From contig NZ_JAFFSX010000031.1 of NCBI RefSeq assembly GCF_017948485.1, positions 1-64,000 of the forward strand: DNA of 64,000 nucleotides. Reading direction: 5' to 3'. Positions 8,112-16,503 of this stretch are shown one piece after another. The notes beneath the pieces were generated by a model that had not been told where the DNA came from, searched no databases, and was given only the letters and a program-made list of their open reading frames with translations. A program made the position numbers and the translations under genes. Each line of letters starts with the position of its first letter. The first letter of the stretch is position 1. Source of the stretch: Streptomyces sp. GESEQ-35 (GTDB taxonomy: Bacteria > Actinomycetota > Actinomycetes > Streptomycetales > Streptomycetaceae).

Positions 8112-9086
8112 GTGGACCGACCGTGCATCGCCCTGATCGCCGACCCGACGTCACCCGAAGGGTGCGCGGACGTTCTCGCCCGGGCCGTGGAGCTGCTCAC
8201 CGGCGCGCCGCCGGTCCGCGTGGACGCCCGGCACTTCGCTGTAGGCGGTACCGGCGTCGGCGTCCGCGACGGAGACCGCTTATGCCTCCAAGTTCCGGAA
8301 CAGGACGTGCGCCTGGTGCCCGACATCGTCCTCCTGTACGAGATTCCACCGCACCGCCGCCGCGCACTCGCCGGCCTCCAGCGCCTCCTCGCCCGCCATG
8401 ACGTGGTGACGCTCGGCACCGGTGTGGCCGCCTGGCGGACCGCGACGGAGAAGGACCTCACCGTCGAGCGCTTCCGGCGGGACGGCATCGCCCACATGGA
8501 GACCGTCGTCCTGTCCGCGCCCGACCCGCACGAGGCTGCCGCCGCCTTCGACCAAGTCGGCCGGGACGCCTGGGCCCGGCCGGTGGTCGGGACCGGCGGC
8601 GACGACGTCTTCCACATCACGACGGGCGGACAGCTGGAGCGGGCCGCCGCCTGCTACGCCGAGGGCCGCACCGCATGGCTCCTGTCCCGGGATGCCGGGA
8701 ACATCACCCCCGACGGTCAACGTCACCAGTTCCGGGTCTTCGTGCTGGGCGGTCGCGTCATCCACGCCCGGGAACACCTCCAGCCCGAGCCCGACACCCC
8801 CTGCAACACCTGCCAGGGCGCCACACCCGTCGCCATCGCCCCGCACGACCTCCCCGCCCGCCTCGCCGACCTCGCCGTCGCCGCCACCACCTCGGTCGGA
8901 CTGTCCTTCGCCGGCGTCGACCTGGCCGTCGAGAACGGAGGCGTCGTCTTCGAGGTCAACGTCCAGCCCGCCTTCGTGGACGGCGAACTCGACACGGTGG
9001 CCCAGCCGTACGTCCGGGCGCACCTCGACGCCCTCGCATCGGGAACCGGACGGCCGGAACCGGATCTGCTGTTGGACTGCCGATGA
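8112..9086 (+). CDS. RimK-like ATP-grasp enzyme
   Basis: A 324-residue protein with the order of a RimK/LysX-type ATP-grasp ligase. There is a variable N-terminal domain to about 110. A central nucleotide-binding part follows, and the C-terminal metal-binding end is FAGVDLAVENGGVVFEVNVQP around 270-292, with the Asp, Glu and Asn expected to hold Mg-ATP. Such enzymes join an amine to a carboxylate via an acyl phosphate, using a peptide, protein or carrier as substrate. A CNTC pair of cysteines near 238 is unusual. The start is GTG at 8112, with GGAGG a few bases upstream. No carrier protein, precursor peptide or methyltransferase that would identify the pathway is beside it, so the substrate is unknown. 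Confidence 0.7.
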   Translation: MDRPCIALIADPTSPEGCADVLARAVELLTGAPPVRVDARHFAVGGTGVGVRDGDRLCLQVPEQDVRLVPDIVLLYEIPPHRRRALAGLQRLLARHDVVTLGTGVAAWRTATEKDLTVERFRRDGIAHMETVVLSAPDPHEAAAAFDQVGRDAWARPVVGTGGDDVFHITTGGQLERAAACYAEGRTAWLLSRDAGNITPDGQRHQFRVFVLGGRVIHAREHLQPEPDTPCNTCQGATPVAIAPHDLPARLADLAVAATTSVGLSFAGVDLAVENGGVVFEVNVQPAFVDGELDTVAQPYVRAHLDALASGTGRPEPDLLLDCR

Positions 9087-9187
9087 GGGGCAGGCCTGCC
9101 GTGGAAGATCTACACGGAGGCTTCCGCTCCGCTCGGACGGCACGCCCGTATCCACGCTCACCTGAATCACTCGGTAGGCTCCGGGAC

Positions 9188-9655
9188 ATGCGGATCTCCG
9201 TTTCCTCGGACATGGACGAACCCGTGGCCCGCGCCCTCGTCGCGGAGTTGCGCACACGCGGCCACGAGGTGGTGACACACGGGGCGCTGCACCCCGGCGC
9301 CGACCCGCAGTGGGCGGCGTGCTCGGAGGCGGCGGCCCGGGATGTCGTCGCCGGGACGGCGGACCAGGCGGTGGTGTGCTGCTGGACGGGCACCGGCGCG
9401 TCGATCGCCGCGAACAAGGTGCCGGGTGTACGGGCCGCCCTGTGCGCCGACGCCTACACCGCGGACGGCGCCCGCCGCTGGAACGACGCCAACGTGCTGG
9501 CGCTCAGCCTGCGGCTGACCTCAGAACCACTGCTCAAGGAGATCCTCGACGCCTGGTTCGCCGGTACGGCCAGCGAGGACGCGGAGGACCGGGAGAACGT
9601 GGACCGGGTCGGACGACTGGATGCGGACAGGGCCCCTTCACGCAGCGACAGCTGA
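9188..9655 (+). CDS. RpiB/LacA/LacB-family sugar-phosphate isomerase
   Basis: A 155-residue protein starting MRISVSSDMDEPVARAL. The pattern matches RpiB/LacAB isomerases, which interconvert ribulose-5-phosphate and ribose-5-phosphate or related aldose/ketose phosphates. The motif CCWTGTGASIAANKVPGVRAALC around 66-88 is the family signature (usually CGTGIG.SIAANK). The early Asp-rich strand SVSSDMD would bind the sugar. A Trp replaces the usual Gly or Ser after the catalytic Cys, so it is a divergent member. The last 25 residues are acidic and probably disordered. It lies 101 bp after the ATP-grasp gene; joint function is not evident. Confidence 0.82.
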   Translation: MRISVSSDMDEPVARALVAELRTRGHEVVTHGALHPGADPQWAACSEAAARDVVAGTADQAVVCCWTGTGASIAANKVPGVRAALCADAYTADGARRWNDANVLALSLRLTSEPLLKEILDAWFAGTASEDAEDRENVDRVGRLDADRAPSRSDS

Positions 9656-9670
9656 CGAAGAGCCCTGGTC

Positions 9671-9997
9671 TCACCTCCCTCGACGTGGCGGTGCCTGCCG
9701 GGTCGCCGCGGTGCCGTGGCCGTCCAGCCGGTGCGGCGTCAGACGGTGACGGCCCCTGGGTACCTCGTTGGGCTCACGGTTCTCCAGGACCTCGCGGACC
9801 GGACCGCCGTCCGGCAGCCGCGGCTGCTCCGCGGGGCGCGGCGGGGGAGGCTCGCGACGCCGTATCCGGGCGCCCAGCCGGACGGCGCCGAGGAGCAGCG
9901 CCACGACCACGACTCCCGCCAGGGCCAGCCCGACGCCGACGACCCCGCGGCTGATGGCGAGGTCCGTCCCTGCGATGTCGATCCATGCGGTGCTCAT
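9671..9997 (-). CDS. DUF6479-type small membrane protein
   Basis: A 108-residue protein with one transmembrane helix at about residues 17-40 (GVVGVGLALAGVVVVALLLG), followed by an Arg-rich cytoplasmic stretch and a conserved block resembling RLPDGGPVREVLENREPNEVP. That layout matches the Streptomyces family DUF6479, whose function is not known. The ATG at 9997 is preferred to an upstream start at 10039, which would add a charged stretch before the helix. It is divergent from the Cys-rich gene at 10077 across 79 bp. Confidence 0.7.
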   Translation of the reverse strand: MSTAWIDIAGTDLAISRGVVGVGLALAGVVVVALLLGAVRLGARIRRREPPPPRPAEQPRLPDGGPVREVLENREPNEVPRGRHRLTPHRLDGHGTAATRQAPPRRGR

Positions 9998-10076
9998 GGC
10001 GCGCGAGTACCCGAGGTGCCTGCCGTGAACCCGGCACACCGGGTTTGGCGCGACCGGGTCCGGCTACCCGCCCCCT

Positions 10077-10445
10077 GTGACGACATCCCAACAGGAGCTC
10101 GTCCGGTTCCTGGAGGACCGCTTCGCATGCGCGCAGGCGTGCACCGAGTGCGCGCGTGTGTGTGCCCTGCGCGCGAGCCTCCTGGACCCCGGCGGGACAC
10201 AGAACCAGGAACTCGCACGACGCAAGGGCATCATGTGCGCGGAGGTGTGCGACGCGACCTGCCGAGTGCTGTCGGAAGAGGGCGGCCAGGACGAGGCGGT
10301 GATGCGCATGCAGCTGGAGTGGTGCCGGACGGTGTGCCTGGAGTGCGCGCACCTGTACGACGGGCAGTCGGACGGCGAGGCGGCCGCCAAGTCGTGCCGG
10401 GAGTGCGCTCGGGCGTGCACGGACTTCCTCGCCACCCTCGGCTGA
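10077..10445 (+). CDS. DUF326 Cys-rich four-helix copper-binding protein
   Basis: A 122-residue helical protein with regularly spaced cysteines: CAQACTECARVC at 18-29, a second cluster around CAEVCDATC near 53-61, a third WCRTVCLEC, and a final CRECARAC. This is the layout of DUF326 proteins, relatives of the copper-storage protein Csp1, which pack Cu(I) ions along the inside of a four-helix bundle. It has no signal peptide, so it would be cytosolic. The start is GTG at 10077. Copper storage or detoxification is inferred from the family; no copper regulator or exporter lies beside it. Confidence 0.82.
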   Translation: MTTSQQELVRFLEDRFACAQACTECARVCALRASLLDPGGTQNQELARRKGIMCAEVCDATCRVLSEEGGQDEAVMRMQLEWCRTVCLECAHLYDGQSDGEAAAKSCRECARACTDFLATLG

Positions 10446-10492
10446 CCGTGCTTCGGGCAGCCAGGCATTCCCCCTTCGCCATTCCCAATTTC

Positions 10493-10506
10493 TGAAACAC
10501 GTTCTA
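10493..10506 (+). promoter_or_regulatory. KstR-type operator box upstream of acyl-CoA dehydrogenase
   Basis: The 14 bases TGAAACACGTTCTA match the KstR consensus TnnAACnnGTTnnA at every fixed position. KstR is the TetR-family repressor of sterol catabolism genes in mycobacteria and relatives. The site lies 45 bp upstream of the GTG at 10551, where a repressor would block transcription. Confidence 0.6.
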
Positions 10507-10550
10507 CGGTGTGCGCCGTCAGGACCGGCCTGGGGAAGCCTGGAGGCGCC

Positions 10551-11729
10551 GTGCATCTCGACTACACGCCCGAGCAGCAGCGGCTGCGCACCGAACTGCG
10601 TGCCTATTTCGCGGAGTTGGTGCCACAGCACGCCCAGGCCCGGTTCGCGGACCCCGCCACCCAGAAACGGTTCTACCGTGACACCCTCCGGCGGCTCGGC
10701 ACCGACGGCTGGCTCGGCGTCGGCTGGCCCAAGGAGTACGGCGGCCGCGGTCTGACCGCGATGGAGCAGTTCATCTTCTTCGACGAGGCCGCCCAGGCCG
10801 GCGTACCGCTGCCGCTGATGGCACTCAACACCGTCGGCCCGACGATCATGCAGTACGGGACGGACGAGCAGAAGGCGTACTTCCTGCCGAAGATCCTCTC
10901 CGGCGAGATCGACTTCGCCATCGGCTACAGCGAGCCCGACGCGGGCACCGACCTCGCCGCGCTGAAGACGCGCGCGGTGCGGGACGGCGACGCCTACGTC
11001 GTCAACGGCCAGAAGATCTGGACGACCAACGGCGACACCGCCGACTGGGTGTGGCTCGCGGTGCGCACCGACCCGGACGCCGCGCCGCACCGCGGCATCA
11101 CCATGCTGCTCGTGCCGACCTCCGACCCCGGCTACTCCTGCACGCTGATCAACACCCTCGCCTCGCACGACACCACGGCGAGCTACTACGAGAACATCCA
11201 CGTCCCCGTCTCGCGCCGCGTGGGGGAGGAGAACCAGGGCTGGCGGCTGATCACCAACCAGCTCAACCACGAGCGGGTCACCCTCGCCGCCCACGGCACG
11301 ATGGCCATCCGCGCCCTGCACGACGTCCAGCGCTGGGCGACGGAGACCAAGCTCGCCGACGGCCGCCGCGTCGTCGACCTCCCCTGGGTGCGCCGCCTCC
11401 TCGCCCGCACCCACACCCGGCTCGACGCGATGAAGCTTCTCAACTGGCAGATGGTGAGCGCGGTCCACGACGGCACCCTCACCCCGCAGGACGCCTCGGC
11501 GGTCAAGGTGTACGGCTCCGAGGCCCGCCGCGACGCCTACGCCTGGCTCATGGAGATCGTCGCCGCCGCGGGCGCCCTGAAGGAAGGCTCCGCGGGCGCG
11601 GTCCTCCACGGCGAGCTGGAACGCGGCTACCGCTCCGCCGTGATCTTCACCTTCGGCGGCGGCAACAACGAGATCCAGCGGGAGATCATCTCGTGGATCG
11701 GTCTGGGGATGCCGCGCGTACGGCGTTAG
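10551..11729 (+). CDS. Acyl-CoA dehydrogenase resembling FadE26/ChsE4
   Basis: A 392-residue flavoenzyme that oxidises an acyl-CoA to the 2-enoyl-CoA. The GTG at 10551 follows TGGAGG. Family blocks are IGYSEPDAGTDLA around 120-132, VNGQKIWTTNG around 152-162, NQLNHERVTLA around 237-247 and FGGGNNEIQREIISW near the end. The whole protein recalls mycobacterial FadE26 (ChsE4), one half of the ChsE4-ChsE5 dehydrogenase of the cholesterol side chain: the opening DYTPEQQRLRTELRAYF, the WPKEYGG segment and the RVGEENQGW segment are characteristic. A FadE27-like partner is not adjacent. A perfect KstR-type box lies upstream, and a DUF2236 oxygenase follows after nine bases. The similarity is from memory and needs a tree. 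Confidence 0.85.
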   Translation: MHLDYTPEQQRLRTELRAYFAELVPQHAQARFADPATQKRFYRDTLRRLGTDGWLGVGWPKEYGGRGLTAMEQFIFFDEAAQAGVPLPLMALNTVGPTIMQYGTDEQKAYFLPKILSGEIDFAIGYSEPDAGTDLAALKTRAVRDGDAYVVNGQKIWTTNGDTADWVWLAVRTDPDAAPHRGITMLLVPTSDPGYSCTLINTLASHDTTASYYENIHVPVSRRVGEENQGWRLITNQLNHERVTLAAHGTMAIRALHDVQRWATETKLADGRRVVDLPWVRRLLARTHTRLDAMKLLNWQMVSAVHDGTLTPQDASAVKVYGSEARRDAYAWLMEIVAAAGALKEGSAGAVLHGELERGYRSAVIFTFGGGNNEIQREIISWIGLGMPRVRR

Positions 11730-11738
11730 TCTGCGGAC

Positions 11739-12584
11739 ATGACGGGTGATCCCGGTCTGTTCGGCCCTGGTTCCGTGACCTGGCAGATGCACGGCGACCC
11801 GATGATGTGGGTCGCCGGAGTCCGCGCGCTCTACCTCCAGGCACTGCATCCGCGCGCCGTGCGCGGAGTCATCCAGAACTCCGACTTCCGCAGCGACGCC
11901 TGGGGCCGGCTGATGCGGACCGCCAACTTCGTCGGCACCATCACCTACGGCACCACCGAGGCCGCCGAACGGGCGGGCGCCCGGGTACGGAAGATCCACA
12001 GCATGCTCGGGGCGACGGACCCGGACACCGGGGAGCGGTACGGCGTCGACGAACCAGAGCTGCTGCTGTGGGTGCACTGCGCCGAAATAGACTCCTACCT
12101 GCGCGTCGGGCGCCGCTCAGGCTTCCGGCTCACCGACGCCCAGGCCGACCGGTACATCCGCGAACACCGGGTCAGCGCCCGGCTGGTGGGCCTCGCCCCG
12201 GACGCCGTACCCGCGAACCGGGCGGAGATGGCCGCCTACTTCGAGAAGGTGCGCCCCGAACTCGCCGCGGGACCCGAAGCACGCACGGTGGACGACTTCC
12301 TCCTCCACCCGCCGACGCACCCCCTGCTCATACCGGCACGCGAGCTGCTGTGGCGGCGTGTGGCACATCTGGCGTATGCGGCTCTGCCGTCGTACGCCCA
12401 TGAGCTGTACGGCAGACCGGCCCCGCAACCCGCCGTCGTCACCCGGCAGTTGCGCGCCACGGGCACCCTGTTGCGCTGTGTTCCCGCACATGTGCGTTGG
12501 CAACTCCCGCCCAAACACATCCTCCGCGCGATGGCGCGCCTCGGCCCCGGCTCGCGCCCGGCACCGTACAAACTCGGACGATAG
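11739..12584 (+). CDS. DUF2236 oxygenase (MpaB/latex-clearing-protein-like)
   Basis: A 281-residue protein of the DUF2236 fold, which includes fungal MpaB and rubber oxygenase Lcp, haem proteins that cleave isoprenoid chains oxidatively. The family start is visible: the GPGSVTWQMHGDP segment near 7-19, then the ALYLQALHPRAVRGV helix with the His near 37. A WVHCAEIDSY block near 110 and a PTHPLLIPARELLWR stretch follow. It begins nine bases after the acyl-CoA dehydrogenase stop with no ribosome site of its own, suggesting coupled expression. Isoprenoid or sterol-chain oxidation is a plausible joint theme, but this is inference. Confidence 0.82.
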   Translation: MTGDPGLFGPGSVTWQMHGDPMMWVAGVRALYLQALHPRAVRGVIQNSDFRSDAWGRLMRTANFVGTITYGTTEAAERAGARVRKIHSMLGATDPDTGERYGVDEPELLLWVHCAEIDSYLRVGRRSGFRLTDAQADRYIREHRVSARLVGLAPDAVPANRAEMAAYFEKVRPELAAGPEARTVDDFLLHPPTHPLLIPARELLWRRVAHLAYAALPSYAHELYGRPAPQPAVVTRQLRATGTLLRCVPAHVRWQLPPKHILRAMARLGPGSRPAPYKLGR

Positions 12585-12638
12585 GTCGCCATACTGGACG
12601 AGCAACGGGGCGACCATCGACGGGGGCGACGGCACGAG

Positions 12639-14876
12639 ATGGCGGAGACCAGGCTGATCCAGGGCCGGTACCGGCTGCTCGACCTGATCGGGCGCGGGGG
12701 CATGGGCGAGGTGTGGCGGGCGCGCGACGAGTCGCTCGGCCGTCTGGTGGCCGTGAAGTGCCTCAAGCCCCTCGGCTCGTCCCACGACCAGGCCTTCACC
12801 CGCGTCCTGCGCGAGCGGTTCCGCCGCGAGGCCCGGGTGGCCGCCGCGCTCCAGCACCGCGGCGTGACCGTCGTCCACGACTTCGGTGAGTACGACGGCG
12901 TCCTGTACCTCGTCATGGAGCTCCTGGAGGGCCGCAATCTCAGTCAGCTCCTGGAGGACAACAAGCACCATCCGCTGCCCGTCCCGGACGTCGTCGAGAT
13001 CGCCGACCAGGTCGCCGCGGCCCTCGCCTACACCCACCAGCAGGGCATCGTGCACCGGGACCTGAAGCCCGCGAACATCATGCGGCTCACCGACGGCACG
13101 GTGAAGATCTGCGACTTCGGCATAGCGCGCCTCGGCCACGACATCGGCTTCACCTCACGGCTGACCGGCACGGGCATCGCGATGGGCACCCCGCACTACA
13201 TGTCACCGGAGCAGATCGGCGGAACCGAGGTCGACCGGCGCAGCGACCTGTACTCACTCGGCTGCGTGCTGTACGAAATCGCCACCGGGGTACCCCCGTT
13301 CGACCTGGACGACGCCTGGGCGATCCTCATCGGCCACCGGGACACGCCGCCGCAGCCGCCCCGCACCCACCGCGCCGAGCTGCCCGAGTACTTCGAGAAG
13401 GTCATCCTGGACCTGCTGGCCAAGCGGCCCGAGCAACGCCCGCACGACGCCCGCGAGTTGTGCCGCCGGATCGACGCGGGCCGCACCACACCGACGTACG
13501 TGCCGACGGTCGTGACACCCCAGCCGGAACTCCGCCCGCCCGAACCGGCGCCCCGCGAGACCCGGCTGCCGTCCTGGACCCGCGGCATGACCACCGGCCA
13601 CAAGGCGACCGGCGCCAACCTCAGGATCACACCCCCGGACGCCGGAGCCGGCCTCACCGGCGAGTGGATCGCCCGCCCGGTCACCGGCCGGACCGAGGAA
13701 CCGATGCAGGTGGAGCCGCCCGCTCCGCCCCCGGAGGCGCTCAGCGCGCTGGCCGGCCGGCACAACGCGGGCCTCAGCCTCGGACGGCTCGGACGCTGGG
13801 CCGAGGCGGGCGAAGTGCACCGCGCGGTCGTCGCCGAGCGCGAGCACCTCCTCGGCCCCGACCACCCCGACACCCTCGCCAGCCGCTACGAGGTCGCCTT
13901 CACCCTCAGCCGCACCGGCCGCGCCGCCGACGCCCTGCGCGAGTACAAGCACGTCGCCGCGGCCCGCACCCGGGTGCTCGGCGCCGACCACCCCGACTCG
14001 CTCGCCGTGCGCCAGGAAATGGCGTACGTCCTGGGCCAGTTGGGGCGGCACTTCGACGCCCATCAGGTCTATACGTCGGTGCTCGCGGCCCGGGAGCGCA
14101 CCATGGGCGCCGACCATCCCGACACCCTGCGCTGCCGCCACAACCTCGCCTTCAACCTCAGTCGCCTGGGACGCCTGGAGGACTCGTACCGCATGGCCTG
14201 CGACGTGGCCGCCGCGCGGGCCCGCGTGCTGGGCCCGAACCACCCCGACACCCTGGTCACGCGTTACGAAGTCGCTTATGCGCTGGGCCAGTTGGGCCGC
14301 TGGCCGGAGGCGTTGCAGACCTATGTAGAGGTCGCCGAGGCGCGCGCCCAGGCACTCGGTCCCGACCACGCCGACACCCTCGCCGCCCGCTACGAGGTCG
14401 GCATCAGCCTCGGCCGCCTCGGCCGCAGCGCCGACGCCCTCAAGCTGTACCGGGACCTGATCGAAGACCGCAGCCGCGTGCACGGCCCCGCTCACGCTGA
14501 GACCCTGCGGGCCCGCCACGGCCTCGGCGTCAACCTCGGCCGGCTCGGCCGCTGGGAGGAAGCCCTTGCGGAGTCCCGCGACGTGTGCGCGATCCGCGAA
14601 CGGGTGCTGGGCCCCGACCACCCGGACACCCTCGTCAGCCGTCGCGAGGTCGCCGTCGGCCTGGGCTGGCTCGGCCGCTGGCCCGACGCCCTCACCGAAT
14701 ACCGGCGCGTCGCCGCCGCCCGTGAACGCGTCCTCGGCGCCGACCATCCCGACACCCTCGCCAGCCGCAACGACGAGGCCCACTGCCTCGAACAGCTCGG
14801 CCGGGGCGCGGAGGCGGTCGAGCTGTACCGCAGGGTCGCGGTGCTACGACAGCAGCGGGCGTCCGGCGGAACCTGA
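12639..14876 (+). CDS. Serine/threonine protein kinase fused to nine TPR-like repeats
   Basis: A 745-residue protein. Residues 10-275 form a Hanks-type kinase: glycine loop GRGGMGEV at 18-25, the ATP-binding Lys40 in VAVK, catalytic loop HRDLKPAN at 139-146, DFG at 159-161 and GTPHYMSPEQ at 183-192. All key residues are present, so it should be active. A Pro-rich linker spans about 280-365. From about 370 to 740 there are nine 42-residue helical-pair repeats joined by eight linkers of the type LGPDHPDTL. There is no transmembrane helix, so unlike most PknB relatives it is cytosolic; the repeats probably bind partners or substrates. It follows the DUF2236 gene in the same direction. Confidence 0.93.
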   Translation: MAETRLIQGRYRLLDLIGRGGMGEVWRARDESLGRLVAVKCLKPLGSSHDQAFTRVLRERFRREARVAAALQHRGVTVVHDFGEYDGVLYLVMELLEGRNLSQLLEDNKHHPLPVPDVVEIADQVAAALAYTHQQGIVHRDLKPANIMRLTDGTVKICDFGIARLGHDIGFTSRLTGTGIAMGTPHYMSPEQIGGTEVDRRSDLYSLGCVLYEIATGVPPFDLDDAWAILIGHRDTPPQPPRTHRAELPEYFEKVILDLLAKRPEQRPHDARELCRRIDAGRTTPTYVPTVVTPQPELRPPEPAPRETRLPSWTRGMTTGHKATGANLRITPPDAGAGLTGEWIARPVTGRTEEPMQVEPPAPPPEALSALAGRHNAGLSLGRLGRWAEAGEVHRAVVAEREHLLGPDHPDTLASRYEVAFTLSRTGRAADALREYKHVAAARTRVLGADHPDSLAVRQEMAYVLGQLGRHFDAHQVYTSVLAARERTMGADHPDTLRCRHNLAFNLSRLGRLEDSYRMACDVAAARARVLGPNHPDTLVTRYEVAYALGQLGRWPEALQTYVEVAEARAQALGPDHADTLAARYEVGISLGRLGRSADALKLYRDLIEDRSRVHGPAHAETLRARHGLGVNLGRLGRWEEALAESRDVCAIRERVLGPDHPDTLVSRREVAVGLGWLGRWPDALTEYRRVAAARERVLGADHPDTLASRNDEAHCLEQLGRGAEAVELYRRVAVLRQQRASGGT

Positions 14877-14928
14877 CTCCGGCGCGGCACCTATGGCCGA
14901 CCTAGATCATCACGTGTTACGAAGAACC

Positions 14929-16494
14929 ATGCCTGCACACGAAGGACGTACGTACGACGCCGTCATCGTCGGCGGTGGCCACAACGGCCTCGTCGCCGCC
15001 GCCTACCTGGCCCGGGCCGGACGCTCCGTCCTGGTGCTGGAGCGGCTGGACCACACCGGGGGCGCCGCCGTGTCCACCCGCCCGTTCGCGGGCGTCGACG
15101 CACGGCTGTCGCGCTACTCGTACCTGGTCAGCCTGGTGCCGAAGAAGATCGTGCGGGATCTGGGGCTGAACTTCCGGGTACGCGGACGCACCATCTCGTC
15201 GTACACGCCCGTGGAGCGGGACGGCAGCCCCACGGGACTCCTGGTCGGCGGCGGCGAACGGCGCACCCGCGAGGCCTTCGCGCGGCTCACCGGCGGCCAG
15301 ACCGAGTACCAGGCCTGGCAGCGCTTCTACGGCATGACCGGCCGGGTCGCCGAGCGGGTCTTCCCGACCCTCACCGAACCGCTGCCCACCCGCGACGAAC
15401 TGCGCCGGCGCATCGACGACGAGGAGGCCTGGCGAACCCTCTTCGAGGACCCCATCGGCGTCGCCGTCGAGGACCGCTTCACCGACGACCTGGTCCGGGG
15501 CGTCGTCCTCACCGACGCCCTGATCGGGACCTTCGCCGACGCCCACGACCCCTCGCTGCGGCAGAACCGCTGCTTCCTCTACCACGTGATCGGCGGAGGC
15601 ACGGGCGCCTGGGACGTACCCGTCGGCGGCATGGGGGCCCTCACCGACGCCCTGGCCGCCGCGGCACGGAACGCGGGCGCCGTCATCGCCACCGGCCACG
15701 AAGTGGAACGGATCGCCACGGACGGCCGTACCGCCGAGATCACCTACCGGACCGCCGACGGCGAAGGCGTCGCCGCCGCCCGCCACGTCCTGGTGAACGC
15801 CTCCCCGCAAGCGCTCGCCGCCCTCACCGGCGACGAGCCGCCCGAACCCGCCGAGGGCGCCCAGCTCAAGGTGAACATGCTGCTCAAGCGGCTGCCCGCC
15901 CTGCGCGACAGCTCCGTGGACCCACGGGAGGCGTTCGCCGGCACCTTCCACATCGCCGAGGGCTACGAGCAACTGGCCGCCGCCCACGCCCAGGCCGCCG
16001 CCGGCGAGCTCCCCGCCCGGCCGCCCTCGGAGATCTACTGCCACTCGCTCACCGACCCGACGATCCTCGGCCCGGCCCTGGTCGACCGGGGCTACCAGAC
16101 GCTCACCCTGTTCGGCCTGCACACGCCCGCCCGGCTCTTCGCGCAGGACAACGACGCCGTACGCGACGAGCTGCTGAAGTCCACGCTGGCCCAGCTGGAC
16201 GCCCACCTCGCCGAACCGCTCGCCGACTGCCTGGCGACCGACGCGGAGGGGCGGCCGTGCATCGAGGCGAAGACGCCGCTGGATCTGGAGCGCGACCTGC
16301 GGCTGCCGGGCGGCAACATCTTCCACCGCGACCTCGCCTGGCCGTACGCCCAGGACGGCGTCGGCCGCTGGGGTGTGGAGACCGCGCACGCGAACGTGCT
16401 GCTGTGCGGGGCGGGCGCGGTGCGCGGGGGCGGGGTGAGCGGGGTGCCGGGGCACAACGCCGCCATGGCGGTGCTGGAGCGGGGCGACGGCTGA
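14929..16494 (+). CDS. FAD-dependent phytoene-desaturase-like oxidoreductase
   Basis: A flavoprotein of 521 residues from the ATG at 14929; an earlier in-frame ATG at 14893 would give 533. The FAD-binding motif VIVGGGHNGLVAAAYLARAG opens the protein (about 10-29), followed by LERLDHTGGAAVS. The C-terminal FAD contact is seen as LLCGAGAVRGGGVSGVPGHNAA. This is the layout of the CrtI/phytoene-desaturase and amine-oxidase superfamily, here the clade annotated NAD(P)/FAD-dependent oxidoreductase. No carotenoid genes are adjacent, so carotenoid desaturation is doubtful and the substrate is unknown. It ends nine bases from the convergent SDR gene, with no terminator between them. Confidence 0.85.
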   Translation: MPAHEGRTYDAVIVGGGHNGLVAAAYLARAGRSVLVLERLDHTGGAAVSTRPFAGVDARLSRYSYLVSLVPKKIVRDLGLNFRVRGRTISSYTPVERDGSPTGLLVGGGERRTREAFARLTGGQTEYQAWQRFYGMTGRVAERVFPTLTEPLPTRDELRRRIDDEEAWRTLFEDPIGVAVEDRFTDDLVRGVVLTDALIGTFADAHDPSLRQNRCFLYHVIGGGTGAWDVPVGGMGALTDALAAAARNAGAVIATGHEVERIATDGRTAEITYRTADGEGVAAARHVLVNASPQALAALTGDEPPEPAEGAQLKVNMLLKRLPALRDSSVDPREAFAGTFHIAEGYEQLAAAHAQAAAGELPARPPSEIYCHSLTDPTILGPALVDRGYQTLTLFGLHTPARLFAQDNDAVRDELLKSTLAQLDAHLAEPLADCLATDAEGRPCIEAKTPLDLERDLRLPGGNIFHRDLAWPYAQDGVGRWGVETAHANVLLCGAGAVRGGGVSGVPGHNAAMAVLERGDG

Positions 16495-16503
16495 TCGGTC
16501 GGG

